A DNA stretch of 58,387 bases from Geomicrobium sp. JCM 19039 (lineage in GTDB: Bacteria > Bacillota > Bacilli > Bacillales > Marinococcaceae): the NCBI RefSeq assembly GCF_000698145.1, contig NZ_BAXB01000023.1, forward strand, positions 1-58,387. Reading direction: 5' to 3'. The stretch's first letter is position 1; the number at the start of each line of letters is the position of its first letter. The notes below the pieces were generated by a model, which made no database searches, was not told the origin of the DNA, and saw only the letters and a list, made by a program, of their open reading frames with translations. A program made the translations under genes and the position numbers. Of this stretch, positions 9,792 through 19,871 are shown piece by piece.

Positions 9792-10751
9792 ATGAAAGGT
9801 TTTCTGTTGCGCAGGGTATTGCAAATCGTTCCTACGTTGCTCGTTGTCGCTATCATTGTTTTCTTAATTACTCGAATTATGCCAGGGAATCCAGCGGCGG
9901 TTCTGCTCGGTCCACAAGCGAGTGTTGAGGATATTGAAGCATACGCTCAACAGTTAGGATTGAACGACCCAATAATCTCTCAATTTTTCCAATACATAAT
10001 CAACCTCATTACATTTGATTTTGGAAACTCACTCACGTACAACCAGCCGGTCATTACATTGTTGATAGAGCGGTTTCCAAATACGATTTTGTTGGCACTC
10101 AGTGCATTAGTCATTGCCATGGTGATTGGTGTCCCTGCTGGAATTATCGCTGCAAAAAGACAAAACTCGTTTATTGATTATTTAGTAACAACGTTCTCAC
10201 TTGTGGGAGTGAGTATGCCAATTTTCTGGCTTGGTCTCATGCTTGTGCTCTTTTTCAGTGTCAACCTAGGTTGGCTGCCAGCGACAGGGATGGGATCATT
10301 TGACGATGGTTTGTGGGCAGGTTTAAGACATCTCATATTGCCGAGTATTGCGCTCGCTACAATTCCTGCGGCAGAGTTTGCTAGAATCATTCGCTCCAGC
10401 ATGTTGGAAGTAGTTTCTCAAGATTACATTAAAGCTGCACGTTCAAAAGGTGTGCATGAATTCTTTGTCATTTGCAAACATGGGCTAAAAAATGCACTTA
10501 CCCCGCTACTGACGGTCATCGGCCTACAATTTTCAAACTTGCTTGGAGGTGCAGTTCTAACAGAGACAATTTTTAGCTGGCCTGGGATGGGGCTGCTGAT
10601 CGTAGATGCAATTGAACGACGTGATTACATGGTTGTACAAAGTACGGTCTTGTTTATTGCCATCATCTATGTGGTTATCAATCTCATAGTCGACATTCTC
10701 TATAAAGTTGTGAACCCGAAAGTAAACTTGGATACAGGAGGTGGGAAATAG
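9792..10751 (+). CDS. Peptide ABC transporter permease, DppB/OppB type
   Basis: 319 aa with six membrane helices: MKGFLLRRVLQIVPTLLVV at the N-terminus, the typical TRIMPGNPAAVLLGPQAS segment, and the EAA loop EVVSQDYIKAARSKGV...KHGLKNAL. Ribosome site agggggatatt. Its stop codon overlaps the GTG start of the next permease (TAGTG), so the two subunits are coupled. Imports di- or oligopeptides together with the following three genes and the divergent binding protein. Confidence 0.93.
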   Translation: MKGFLLRRVLQIVPTLLVVAIIVFLITRIMPGNPAAVLLGPQASVEDIEAYAQQLGLNDPIISQFFQYIINLITFDFGNSLTYNQPVITLLIERFPNTILLALSALVIAMVIGVPAGIIAAKRQNSFIDYLVTTFSLVGVSMPIFWLGLMLVLFFSVNLGWLPATGMGSFDDGLWAGLRHLILPSIALATIPAAEFARIIRSSMLEVVSQDYIKAARSKGVHEFFVICKHGLKNALTPLLTVIGLQFSNLLGGAVLTETIFSWPGMGLLIVDAIERRDYMVVQSTVLFIAIIYVVINLIVDILYKVVNPKVNLDTGGGK

Positions 10752-11650
10752 TGCACAACGAGACAGCTTCAGATCGTGAATTGCTCTATGAAGAACAATA
10801 CAAGCGGGCACAGAAAGAACAATCGTTCATGAGAAAGCTGCTCCGCAACAAGTTGGCTGCTTTTGGTTTTTTCGTCATGATTGTTCTCGTTTTTACTGCT
10901 ATTTTTGCCCCGTGGATCGCTACTCACCCACCTCATCAAATGGATGTAACGAGAACATTGCTTGGACCAGGAGAGATGGGACATTTGCTCGGGACGGACA
11001 GCTACGGGCGCGATACATTCAGCCGTATCATATACGGTGCTCGCATTTCATTAATTGTTGGTGTAGCTGCTGTCGTATTCGGGGCAGTTTTCGGCTCATT
11101 GCTCGGAGTTATCTCTGGCTATTTCGGCGGGAAGATTGATGCCATCATTATGCGAATTATGGATGGAATGATGGCATTTCCCTTCATCTTGCTCGCGATC
11201 GTGCTCATGACCGTTTTTGGACAAGGCTTGATGAACGTTATTTTTGCAATTGGTATTGCTAACATTCCAGGTTTTGCTCGCGTAGTGCGCGGACAAGTAC
11301 TTTCTGTGAAAGAAGCCGATTACATTGATGTGACACGCTCACTTGGTGCTAAAAATACCCGTATTATTTTTCATCATGTACTTCCAAACAGCATTGCACC
11401 ATTAATTGTTTATGCAACGATGGCAGTGGCAGGAGCCATTATTTCTGAAGCCTCGCTTAGCTTTCTTGGCTTAGGTGTTCAACCTCCGACAGCATCTTGG
11501 GGCAGTATGCTGCAGGAAGGCAAAGACTATCTTGTTTTGAACCCTGAGCTCGCAACAATCTCAGGACTTGCTATTTTAATTACGGTGCTTTCTATTAATT
11601 TATTCGGTGATGGTTTGCGGGATGCACTCGACCCGAAAATGAAGATCTAA
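10751..11650 (+). CDS. Peptide ABC transporter permease, DppC/OppC type
   Basis: 299 aa, GTG start at 10751 overlapping the upstream stop. Cytoplasmic head, helix 1 near residue 30, then HLLGTDSYGRDTFSRIIYGARISL, a hallmark of DppC/OppC, and the EAA loop (SVKEADYIDVTRSLGAKNTR). Ends in EASLSFLGLGVQPPTASWG and DGLRDALDPKMKI, all typical. Second membrane subunit of the importer. Confidence 0.93.
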   Translation: MHNETASDRELLYEEQYKRAQKEQSFMRKLLRNKLAAFGFFVMIVLVFTAIFAPWIATHPPHQMDVTRTLLGPGEMGHLLGTDSYGRDTFSRIIYGARISLIVGVAAVVFGAVFGSLLGVISGYFGGKIDAIIMRIMDGMMAFPFILLAIVLMTVFGQGLMNVIFAIGIANIPGFARVVRGQVLSVKEADYIDVTRSLGAKNTRIIFHHVLPNSIAPLIVYATMAVAGAIISEASLSFLGLGVQPPTASWGSMLQEGKDYLVLNPELATISGLAILITVLSINLFGDGLRDALDPKMKI

Positions 11651-11665
11651 GTGAGGTGAGAATAT

Positions 11666-12697
11666 ATGGGTGAGGAACTATTACGGGTAGAGGATTTGTT
11701 TGTCGAATTTAAAACCGGTTCGATTGTGACAAAAGCAATAAACGGTGTGTCTTTTTCGCTTCATCAAAACGAAACTTTAGGCATCGTAGGAGAGTCAGGG
11801 TCAGGAAAAAGCGTGACGGCATCTGCTGCTATGCGCCTTATTCCAAATCCTCCAGGTCGAATTACAAGTGGAAGTATTGTTTATAAGGGTCAAGACATTA
11901 GTCAATTAAATGAATCGAAGATGCGAAAGCTTCGTGGCAATGAAATGTCAATGATTTTTCAAGATCCAACCACAAGTTTGAATCCTGTTTTTACGGTGGG
12001 GCATCAACTAATGGAGTCCATTCGAATTCACAAAAACTTGTCCAAACGAGAAGCTAAACAAGAGTCGTTGCGAATGTTGGAGCTCGTTGGCATTCCTGCA
12101 GCTAAGCAGCGTCTAAAAATGTATCCTCATGAATTCTCTGGTGGGATGCGACAACGAGTGATGATTGCGATTGCGCTATCTTGTCAACCTCAATTGCTCA
12201 TCGCAGACGAACCGACGACTGCCTTGGATGTGACTGTGCAAGCTCAAATACTTGCGCTCATGAAAGATTTACAGCGTGAGTTTGGGATGGCCATTATGAT
12301 GATCACACATGATCTGGGAGTGGTTTGGGAAACGTGCGATTCCATTATCGTGATGTATGCCGGGCAAGTAATGGAGCGTGGGTCTGTACGCCAAGTGTAT
12401 GATAAACCGTTGCACCCGTACACGTGGGGGCTGTTAGATTCACAAATTGCGAGTGACCAGAATAGCCAAGAGGTATTGCCTGCTATACCTGGTAGCCCGC
12501 CAGATTTAAGCTTTGACGTGCAGGGCTGCCCTTTTGCTGATCGTTGTCCATATGTTGAGGAGATTTGCAGGGAATCAAAACCTGCTAGGGTTGCGATTGA
12601 AGATGGTCATGAAGTGGCATGTCATTTCCAAACCGATACGTCAGAACTAACAAGAAAGGAGGAGGCAAATATTGGGGCATCCGCTACTGGAAGTTAA
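11666..12697 (+). CDS. Peptide ABC transporter ATP-binding protein, DppD/OppD type
   Basis: 343 aa. Walker A GESGSGKS, Q-loop MIFQDPTTSLNP, signature FSGGMRQRVMIAIAL, Walker B LLIADEPTTALDV, H-loop MITHDLGVV. The C-terminal oligopeptide extension contains the Cys motif seen in this family (GCPFADRCPY...C...C). Its 3' end overlaps the start of the next ATPase gene by 26 nt. Confidence 0.93.
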   Translation: MGEELLRVEDLFVEFKTGSIVTKAINGVSFSLHQNETLGIVGESGSGKSVTASAAMRLIPNPPGRITSGSIVYKGQDISQLNESKMRKLRGNEMSMIFQDPTTSLNPVFTVGHQLMESIRIHKNLSKREAKQESLRMLELVGIPAAKQRLKMYPHEFSGGMRQRVMIAIALSCQPQLLIADEPTTALDVTVQAQILALMKDLQREFGMAIMMITHDLGVVWETCDSIIVMYAGQVMERGSVRQVYDKPLHPYTWGLLDSQIASDQNSQEVLPAIPGSPPDLSFDVQGCPFADRCPYVEEICRESKPARVAIEDGHEVACHFQTDTSELTRKEEANIGASATGS

Positions 12698-13655
12698 GCA
12701 GGTTAAGAAACACTTCCCTGTCAAAGGGACGATCCCATTTGTGCCTAGCCGCCAAAGCGTAAAGGCTGTTGATAATGTTAATTTTCATGTGATGCCCGGA
12801 GAGACGCTAGGCATCGTAGGTGAATCAGGATGTGGAAAGTCGACGTTAGCCAGATTAATCAACCGCCTAATCTCACCAACGGAAGGCGAGATGAATTTTA
12901 AGAATAAAGATCTCGTTTCCTTATCAAAAAGAGATTTGCGAACGGTTCGCAAGAACATCCAAATGGTGTTTCAAGATCCTTATGCCTCCCTTGATCCAAG
13001 AAAGAGAGTGGGTCAATTGATTGAAGAACCACTCGTCATTCACGGTGTAGGGGATTCGGTTTCTAGAAAAAGACGTGTTGCTGAACTATTAGAGATTGTC
13101 GGATTAAACCCTCGCTATCAAAATCGCTATGCGCATGAATTTTCAGGTGGCCAGCGACAGCGCATTAACATCGCTCGGGCGCTAACCTTAAATCCGGAAC
13201 TCATTATTTGTGACGAACCGGTCTCGGCACTTGATGTTTCCGTACAAGCGCAAGTGATAAATTTGCTAAAAGATTTGCAAAAGCAATTCCAACTAACGTA
13301 CATCTTCATCTCACACGACCTAAACGTCGTGCGATACATGTGTGATCGAATTGCCGTTATGTATCTCGGGAAAATTGTGGAAATTGGAAGTTATGAAGAG
13401 ATTTATCATTCGCCAAAACATCCGTACACACAAGCGCTGCTCTCTGCGATTCCCGTTGAAAGCCCTTATGAAAACAAAGAGCGCATTATCTTGACTGGAA
13501 ATGTGCCAAGTCCGATTGCTCCACCACCAGGGTGTGCATTCCATGAGCGTTGTCCATTTGTAATGGACAAGTGCAAAACAGAAACTCCGCCCTTAATTGA
13601 AACAACTGAAGCTCATCGCGCATCATGCCACTTAATTAAAAAAGAGGAGGAATAA
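12672..13655 (+). CDS. Peptide ABC transporter ATP-binding protein, DppF/OppF type
   Basis: 327 aa from a TTG start at 12672 behind aaggaggagg; this start is favoured because it begins the normal MGHPLLEVKQVKKHFPVKG. Walker A GESGCGKST, signature FSGGQRQRINIARAL, Walker B LIICDEPVSALDV, H-loop FISHDLNVV, and a C-terminal Cys cluster (CAFHERCPFVMDKC). Partner of the upstream ATPase. Confidence 0.93.
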   Translation: MGHPLLEVKQVKKHFPVKGTIPFVPSRQSVKAVDNVNFHVMPGETLGIVGESGCGKSTLARLINRLISPTEGEMNFKNKDLVSLSKRDLRTVRKNIQMVFQDPYASLDPRKRVGQLIEEPLVIHGVGDSVSRKRRVAELLEIVGLNPRYQNRYAHEFSGGQRQRINIARALTLNPELIICDEPVSALDVSVQAQVINLLKDLQKQFQLTYIFISHDLNVVRYMCDRIAVMYLGKIVEIGSYEEIYHSPKHPYTQALLSAIPVESPYENKERIILTGNVPSPIAPPPGCAFHERCPFVMDKCKTETPPLIETTEAHRASCHLIKKEEE

Positions 13656-13658
13656 CAC

Positions 13659-14606
13659 ATGTCTTTAAAACACGTGCTTGAAATGTATGAACTATTAGAC
13701 GATATTGAGGTGAACGGAGGAAAAGTTGAAGAGTATATACGTAAGATTCATCCGACAGCTGCCGAAATTACAGTGAAAACAATTACAGGTGAAAAGGGTG
13801 CCACGGATTTGTGCGCATTGTGGTACCGGGCACAAATGGGAAAGAGAATGGTGGTGCCGCCCGACGCTTGGAAGTCATCGGTAGGTTGGTGGGATTGGGG
13901 CGCGTCCGGAGATGAAAGGATTTGTCTCAGACGGTGACGGGGCACTTGCTGCACTCGCTGCTGCTGCTAAGCTAACTAGCATGACTCAAAAAGGCGATGA
14001 ACTAGACGGAGATGTTATTTTTACTACACACATTTGTCCGACAGCTCCAACACAACCTCACGACCCAGTTCCGTTTATGGGTTCTCCAGTGGGCATTCAT
14101 ACGATGAATGCATTTGAAGTAGATAAAGAAATGGACGCCATTCTTTCTATAGATACGACAAAAGGAAACCGCATCATAAATCATCGCGGTTTTGCTATTA
14201 CACCTACCATTAAAGAAGGGTACATTTTGCGAGTTAGTGAAGCTCTCCTTGATGTATACACACAGTCCGCAGGGAAACTTCCAGTGACTCTACCGGTGAC
14301 CATACAAGATATCACCCCTTATGGTAATGGCGTGTACCACATTAATAGCTTCTTCAGCCAGCGGTTGCAACGGATAAACCGGTTGTTGGTGTAGCGATTA
14401 CAACGGAAACGGCAGTAGCGGGTTGCGGAACAGGGGCAACGCATGTCACGGATATTGATGACGTAGTCCGTTTTAGTTTAGAAGTGGCAAAGCGCTATGG
14501 GAATGGGCAATGTGAATTGTATAATGCTGATGAGTTTCAGCGGCTCACGTCGATGTATGGTTCGCTTTCTCACTTGCAAAACGTAAAAAGTGAGGCGAAT
14601 GTGTAA
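13659..14606 (+). CDS. DUF1177 family protein (three frameshifts as sequenced)
   Basis: Starts MSLKHVLEMYELLDDIEVNG behind gaggagg. The coding sequence is broken at a T run (13808-13810), at a G run (13897-13900) and near 14345-14360. Adding one base at each gives a continuous 316-aa protein with IVVPGTNGKENGG, VIGRL, ARPEMKGFVSDGDGALAAL, AVAGCGTGATHVTDIDD and a stop at 14604-14606. This matches DUF1177 in length and motifs. The function is unknown. DUF1177 is often found with AroM and peptide transporters, as here. The stop overlaps the peptidase start (TAATG). Confidence 0.8.
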
Positions 14607-15875
14607 TGAATCGTGAAGCGCTGAAAGATTTAGTTGTACAAGAGATTGAAGATCATAAAGAAGATCTCATTCGCCTTGTTAGTGACCTTATTCAGATCCC
14701 GAGTGAAAATCCACCTGGAGATTCAACGAGGATAACAGAGTATATTGAAAGCTATCTTGCCGAACACGACCTTTCATCTACTCGTTGGAATCTGCAGATA
14801 AAATGTTCAACATTATCTCTACACTCAGTGGTGAACAGGAAGGAAAAGAACTGATCTTCTGCGGTCATACCGATGTAGTGCCAGCTGGCGATTTGAGCAA
14901 ATGGGATTGGAATCCAAATTCAGGAGAAGTAAAAGACGGCTGGATGCTTGGTCGTGGCGCAAGTGATATGAAGGCTGGGCTTGGTGGTCTCCTTTTTGCT
15001 TATACAGCGCTCAAGCGACTCGGCATCAGCTCCCTGGTAAGCTCACATTGGCCATTGTTCCCGATGAAGAAACAGGGGGTGAATACGGTGTTCCATGGCT
15101 TCTTAAAAATGGGCACATACAAGGAGATGGTTGTTTAATTGCTGAGCCATCATCGAGATACAACCCGACAATCGGTCAAAAAGGCGCTTACTGGTTCAGA
15201 CTTGACGTTTTCGGGGAACCCGGTCACGGAAGCTTATCCCCGCTTGCTGGAGGGAATGCCATTCGAGACATGATAAGAGCCTTAGAAGAAATCCAAGGCT
15301 TGTGGGACGTGGAAGTGCAAGTTCCCGAAGAAGTTAGAGATTTAATTGAGCGTTCGCAACGCTACATGAGAGAAGTAGAAACCGATCGTGAAGGTTTTCA
15401 ACCGATACTTGAGCATATCTCGGTAAATATTGGTACGATAAAAGGTGGGACGAAATCGAACATGATTCCTGAGAGTTGCACAGTGGAAGTTGACTGTCGC
15501 CTGCCGTTTGGCATTTCTCAAGAACAAGTCACCGAACGAATTACTGAAAAGCTAGACGCACTCGACATTCGCTATGAAATGAACCGATTCGGCTTTAAGA
15601 GTGTGGCCAACCACACGCCTGCAGAAGATCCGGTATGTCGGGCAATTATTGACAACATTACGTATGTGACTAACGAGGAAGCGTACGGTGTCATGCAATG
15701 GGCAAGCAGTGATGCCCGCCATTTTAGAGATCACTACATTCCAGTGTTGCAATATGGTCCTGCCTATCTGCCAAGTATTCATGGATACAACGAGAAAGTG
15801 AAAGTCGAAGATATAGTCCGGTGCTGTAAAGTATATGTTGCAGCGGTCATTGATTATCTTTATTCTGAAGAGTAA
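14606..15875 (+). CDS. M20 family metallopeptidase, ArgE/DapE-like (two frameshifts as sequenced)
   Basis: 423 aa once one base is restored at 14787 (GG to GGG) and one at 15032 (CCC to CCCC). Metal-ligand and catalytic motifs are all present: [45 protein letters not shown] and the C-terminal [12 protein letters not shown]; a dimerisation domain sits in the middle ([10 protein letters not shown]). It probably removes an acyl or amino-acid group from an imported peptide or N-acyl amino acid. Coupled to DUF1177 and followed by the IclR regulator. Confidence 0.85.
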
Positions 15876-15926
15876 GGTTCAACTCAAGTCCTCTAATGTT
15901 GAATAAGCTTTAAAGGAGAGTTTTCA

Positions 15927-16690
15927 TTGTTAAAAACACTAAGTATGGCGCTAAAAGTACTCAGGATGTTCACAAAAGAGAAGCCGGTATGGGAGGTAAG
16001 GAGTTGGCGACAGCTCTTGATGAAAACCATACGAAAATCTACCGGATGCTTGAAACATTAGAGGCCGAGAATTTCTTGAAGAAAAATGAAGCTACGAAAA
16101 AGTACTCACTCGGATTTGCTGTGTGGGAGTTAGGCATTACATTGTATGACAGCTTTCATGTAAGCGACATCATTCATCCTTCGCTCAAGAAATTGTGCGA
16201 TCGTACAGGAGAATCTACATTTTTGACCGTTCTCGATCAGCAAGAGGCGGTCACATTTGATGCTGTAGAAGCCGATAATACTGTGAAGTTTTCCGTAGCT
16301 ATCGGGGATCGAGCGCCGCTGTACGCGGGTGCCTCCTACCGTTCAATTCTGGCCTACATGCCAGATGCATTTATACAATCTATTCTTGGACAAGAGCTCG
16401 TTCAGTATACGGAAAGTACGATGACAAGCCGAGATGAAATTGAAAGAGATTTATACCGCATTCGTGAAAAAGGCTACGCATTAAGCTATGGAGAATACAC
16501 ACGGGATGTGGTCGCTGTCGCCGTGCCCATTTTTAACAAAGGTCGTATTGCTGGTTCCGTTACCGTCTCAGGGCCGCAATACCGAATTGATGAAAAGAAA
16601 GAGAAGCATTTTATTGATGAATTAAAACAGACAAAAGAAGAGATAGAGCTATCGTTTCAACGGTACAACGTTTCATTGTCTCTTCAATAA
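15927..16690 (+). CDS. IclR family transcriptional regulator (one frameshift as sequenced)
   Basis: TTG start at 15927 behind aaaggagag gives LLKTLSMALKVLRMFTKEKP, the usual IclR beginning. A GGG run at 15991 must be GGGG to join it to KELATALDENHTKIYRMLET, the winged helix. Restored length 254 aa. The C-terminal ligand domain has the AVAVPIFNKGRIAGSVTVSG region of IclR proteins. Probably controls the divergent peptide-utilisation locus; a candidate operator lies at 9607-9637. Confidence 0.85.
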
Positions 16691-16862
16691 CACGCATATA
16701 ATATAGCCATCGTAATAAGGATGGCATCGTAAGTGTTTTTGCTATTGTTTAAAGTAGAAAAAGCTTGAATGAACTGCACGTACTTCGCATTATTGCTCAC
16801 ACGTAGTCATAATCACATATGGAATGCGCAAACGATAGTCACCTTTGAATTTGTTCCGCTGG

Positions 16863-16893
16863 AAACCGCCGTTGATATGGGCGGTTTTTTGTT
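16863..16893 (+). terminator. Terminator of the peptide-utilisation locus
   Basis: Perfect 8-bp stem aaaccgcc (16863-16870) and ggcggttt (16880-16887) followed by a T tract. It lies 170 nt past the regulator's stop; nothing else is recognisable between them. Confidence 0.8.
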
Positions 16894-17892
16894 TACAATT
16901 TTTGTGGATTAGGGGAAAGCAGCGTGTGTCATTTCTAAGTGAGAGGGTAGAGTGTCAAGCCTACGTCCATTTCTTCAGGCAGTTACTATGTGGTTTCTCC
17001 CCATACTAAACGCAAAATGCCGATATAAGCTGTAGTAGAGAGGAGTGACATTACGAACAAGCTTATTAATGGGCCGGGTAACGTCCCCCGCCAACGCCGC
17101 CGGCTCTGACAGTTTGTGGAAGGGTGTTCGCCGGTGCGGGGTCAACGTTAGTAGTGATTGATATGATTGGGTTGGAAGGTACGTCTATAATGTTGAAGTT
17201 AATATTTCCAAGTAATAAATGAAAAGAAAATTCGAAGACGTATACCAGTACTTTTGCTTGTTGAAGATCATAGATTAGCGATCAACGGTTCTATGATTGG
17301 ATTTTGCACATTGGTAACGCCCCAAGTTGCCCAAATCCCCGCATTGAACGGACTTATTCGTTTCGGTTATCAAGAACCTTAAAAAGTGATGGAGTTTTTT
17401 CTGAGTTGCGGGTCTTTGAACTTGGAATGTAAAAATGTTTCCGAAAGATCACCGATTGGCATCAGATTCACTCATATGTGGCCGTTTTGCCTCTTTCTGA
17501 TTCCAATCGATCGACATCTCGTTCCAAACATCCATTTATGGCATCAGATTCAGCACTTTGAAGAAATTGATCGGCAATCTCGTTCCAAAGCGATGTTCAT
17601 TGAGCCGCACTCCGTACCCGACCCCCGAGTTGAAAACCCAAACCATCTGTCGGTACCGCTGAGACCGACAGGTCGTAAGATGTTAGGATTAGTCCAATCT
17701 GCGCGCAAGTATTTCGAAATGAGCGGTAAAATCGCTAAACAGAGCAAACATGATCGCAGAAAGTGTAAACTAGCGCGCACAATGCGAACCACGCTCCTTA
17801 GTAGCTTTTGAGACAAAAAAGGATCGTAGAATTTCTTAAGCAGAGCGGATGGAACGGAAGTTTGATGCAGTGACACCATCAAGAACTAGTGA
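16894..17892. other. Gene-poor spacer with weak remnants
   Basis: No convincing gene. Positions 17219-17390 read MKRKFEDVYQYFCLL and then, in another frame, INGSMIGFCTLVTPQVAQIP. That looks protein-like but I cannot assign it; it may be a remnant. Two imperfect copies of an approximately 80-nt unit (ggcatcagattca ... tcgttccaaa) lie at about 17458-17535 and 17538-17590. The open frame at 17386-17811 crosses repeat sequence and is not believed. Confidence 0.4.
17699..17780. repeat. Dispersed GC-rich repeat, copy B (partial)
   Basis: Two motif copies: ctgcgcgcaagtat at 17699-17712 and, inverted, aaactagcgcgcac at 17767-17780. The GGGGCCGAA-type core is absent, though gaccgacaggtcgt just upstream (17671-17684) forms a small hairpin. 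A shortened member of the family at 1.1, 22.3 and 32.0 kb. Confidence 0.5.
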
Positions 17893-18111
17893 ACTCGCTT
17901 ACAAATCGATTTTACGTCGTTCAAGGAAACAGTGTCGACAGGTGCGTTTACTTGGGCAATTGCTCTAACGCCAACTTTAAACCGGGGGTTTGTCACCAAT
18001 CGTACGAGCCAAACCGTGTCAATGATTGATCTGACAACGGATGAAGTGCTCGCTGACATCTCGGTAGACGGAACGCCGATAAACATCACCGCACTAGAAT
18101 TTATATGTTAA
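17893..18111 (+). pseudogene. Remnant of a YVTN beta-propeller protein (3' end)
   Basis: An open stretch with no start codon ends at TAA 18109-18111 and reads NRGFVTNRTSQTVSMIDL followed by TTDEVLADISVDGTPINIT. That is one blade of the YVTN/YncE-type beta-propeller (R-x-FVTN-x(4)-TVSxID...V...I.V.G.P). Upstream sequence shows no further blades, so this is a truncated remnant. A terminator follows immediately. Confidence 0.6.
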
Positions 18112-18115
18112 ATAA

Positions 18116-18145
18116 GAGGATGCCCTTTTCCGGGCATCCTCTTTT
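18116..18145. terminator. Bidirectional terminator between convergent units
   Basis: Perfect 10-bp stem gaggatgccc (18116-18125) and gggcatcctc (18132-18141) with a 6-nt loop. T-rich on the plus side; it also sits 8 nt beyond the stop of the leftward sigma factor gene, so it likely serves both strands. Confidence 0.85.
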
Positions 18146-18148
18146 ACT

Positions 18149-18655
18149 TTAAAGCTCGAAAGTCAGCGCTCTCAACTTCTTTAATGCACGTTTACGCCAA
18201 TCTTTTACTGCATCTACCGTAACTTTGTGTTTTTCCGCAATCATCCTTGGCGGCAAGTCGTTCACGCTGTGCTCTACGACCCAAATGCTTTCTTTTTCAC
18301 TTAAGTGAGGAAGAATCTGTTGTAACCATTCATCATCATTCTTTTCGTCGACGTGGCCAAAATCATCGTCATGCTCCCCAAACTCAGTCGGTTGATGTCG
18401 GTTCGTGTAGGTTGATTCTTTTGTTAGATGCGTCAACATTTCATGTTTTACGCAAAGTTTGGCATACGCCGGAAAAGGTCCCCGTGCTGCGTCGTGTGTT
18501 TCGTATGCTTTCCATAAACCGATATACCCGATTTGCATAAACTCCTCGTGGTTTTGGTAGATCTGAAGTCGGTGCAACGTAGCTTTAATCAGTCTGGTGT
18601 AGTGCTCATAAACAACCTCGAAAGTGAACTGTTGACGGATCGATTCGTTTGACAC
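18149..18655 (-). CDS. Sigma-70 family RNA polymerase sigma factor (small, alternative)
   Basis: 168 aa. Region 2 is seen in FEVVYEHYTRLIKATLHRL and EEFMQIGYIGLWKAYETHD; region 4 in LPPRMIAEKHKVTVDAVKDW followed by RKRALKKLRAL, a helix-turn-helix. There is an acidic linker but no region 1.1 or full region 3, so it is an ECF-sized or SigO/SigI-like factor. No anti-sigma gene is adjacent. The target regulon cannot be told from the sequence. Confidence 0.8.
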   Translation of the reverse strand: MSNESIRQQFTFEVVYEHYTRLIKATLHRLQIYQNHEEFMQIGYIGLWKAYETHDAARGPFPAYAKLCVKHEMLTHLTKESTYTNRHQPTEFGEHDDDFGHVDEKNDDEWLQQILPHLSEKESIWVVEHSVNDLPPRMIAEKHKVTVDAVKDWRKRALKKLRALTFEL

Positions 18656-18798
18656 TGAAAAACAACCTTTCAGTGACGGATCCGCCCCGATAGATTTCTC
18701 GAGATAAGACCATTATACCTTCGTATATGAAAAAAGTCTCTTTATTTATATAAAAATAAGAATAATTAGTTAGTTTTTGTAGTACTTAGCTCTGTCAT

Positions 18799-18825
18799 AA
18801 AAAAACTGACCTGTTTTCAGGTCAG
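18799..18825 (-). terminator. Terminator of the SDR gene
   Basis: Stem ctgacctg (18806-18813) and caggtcag (18818-18825) with tttt loop, preceded on the plus strand by seven A residues (18799-18805), that is a U tract for minus-strand transcripts. It begins 15 nt past the stop of the dehydrogenase. Confidence 0.9.
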
Positions 18826-18839
18826 CCAATTGGGATTTG

Positions 18840-19586
18840 TTACGCTGAAATTCCACCATCAACGGGGATCGTGACCCCTGTAATGTAATCTGCACCGTCG
18901 CAAAATAAAAACAGCACGCTATTTGCGATGTCTTCCATTTTTCCGAGTCTGCCCATCGGGATGGATGCGGCAATTTCGTCTTGTGTTTCAGGGTCAATAT
19001 TACGAATCATCGGTGTGTCCACACTGCCGGGTGCTACGGCATTAATGTTGATGTTGTCTGCGGCATACTCAAGCGCGGCTGATTTTGTAAAACCGATGAC
19101 TCCGTGTTTTGATGCGGAGTATGAACTCATGCCCTTTGTGCCATCTAAACCAGCACCTGAAGCTGTGCTCACAATCTTACCACCGCCGGCTTTGACCATT
19201 TCAGCAAGAACATATTTCATGCCGTACATCGCGCCGAGCAGATTGATTTCAATCGTTTTCTGGATCTGTTCAATTGGCTGTTCGGCAAGATTGGCAGTGT
19301 CTCCTACAATGCCAGCATTGTTGAAAAATAAATCGATTTTTCCGTACATCTCTATTGTTTTATCCACATAATTCTTCACATCATCAGCGGACGTAACATC
19401 TGCTCGTATGAAGGTGGCGGTCCCGTTGTTGTTAATAATTTCTTCAACCGTTTCTTTGCCACCGTCTTCAACAATATCAACCGCTACGATGGATGCACCT
19501 TGCGCTGCGAGCTTCGCGGCCACCGTTCGCCCCATACCGCTTGATGCACCTGTAACGACCGCTACTTTATCCTTAAAATCACTCAT
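18840..19586 (-). CDS. Short-chain dehydrogenase/reductase (SDR)
   Basis: 248 aa, a standard classical SDR. Cofactor motif TGASSGMG near residue 13, DIVEDGG after beta-2 (acidic residue favours NAD), NNAG near 89, catalytic Ser in IVSTASG, and YSASK with the catalytic Tyr and Lys. Ends in DYITGVTIPVDGGISA. Substrate cannot be assigned. Single gene with its own terminator. Confidence 0.93.
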   Translation of the reverse strand: MSDFKDKVAVVTGASSGMGRTVAAKLAAQGASIVAVDIVEDGGKETVEEIINNNGTATFIRADVTSADDVKNYVDKTIEMYGKIDLFFNNAGIVGDTANLAEQPIEQIQKTIEINLLGAMYGMKYVLAEMVKAGGGKIVSTASGAGLDGTKGMSSYSASKHGVIGFTKSAALEYAADNININAVAPGSVDTPMIRNIDPETQDEIAASIPMGRLGKMEDIANSVLFLFCDGADYITGVTIPVDGGISA

Positions 19587-19830
19587 CCAATCACTCTTTC
19601 CATATAGTAGTTAGTGACTATATAACCTTATTTTCAGAAAATGAAACAATCGATTTTCAAAAGAGGGTTAAAGTTTTGGAAATATAGTGGAATGGTGGGG
19701 TGACGACATGTGGATAAACTTATCCACATAAAAATCAAAGGCTAACACCCGCTCCCTCGGAGGTGGCGGGGCAAGTGTCCCTTCAATCGCTACAATGGAA
19801 GTATTACGCCGGACTCGCTAAAAATATAAA

Positions 19831-19857
19831 ACCCCCTGATGATTATCATCAGGGGGT
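19831..19857 (-). terminator. Terminator of the Rap1-Phr1 module
   Basis: Inverted repeat accccctgatga (19831-19842) and tcatcagggggt (19846-19857), perfect over 12 bp with a 3-nt loop. Minus-strand transcripts then run into a U-rich stretch (plus strand aaaaatataaa). Located 15 nt past the Phr stop. Confidence 0.85.
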
Positions 19858-19871
19858 GGGGGGAGTGTGGA

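Noticed and set aside
17386..17811. 141-codon plus-strand frame
   Set aside because: It crosses imperfect DNA repeats and repeat copy B, has no ribosome site and no recognisable protein pattern.
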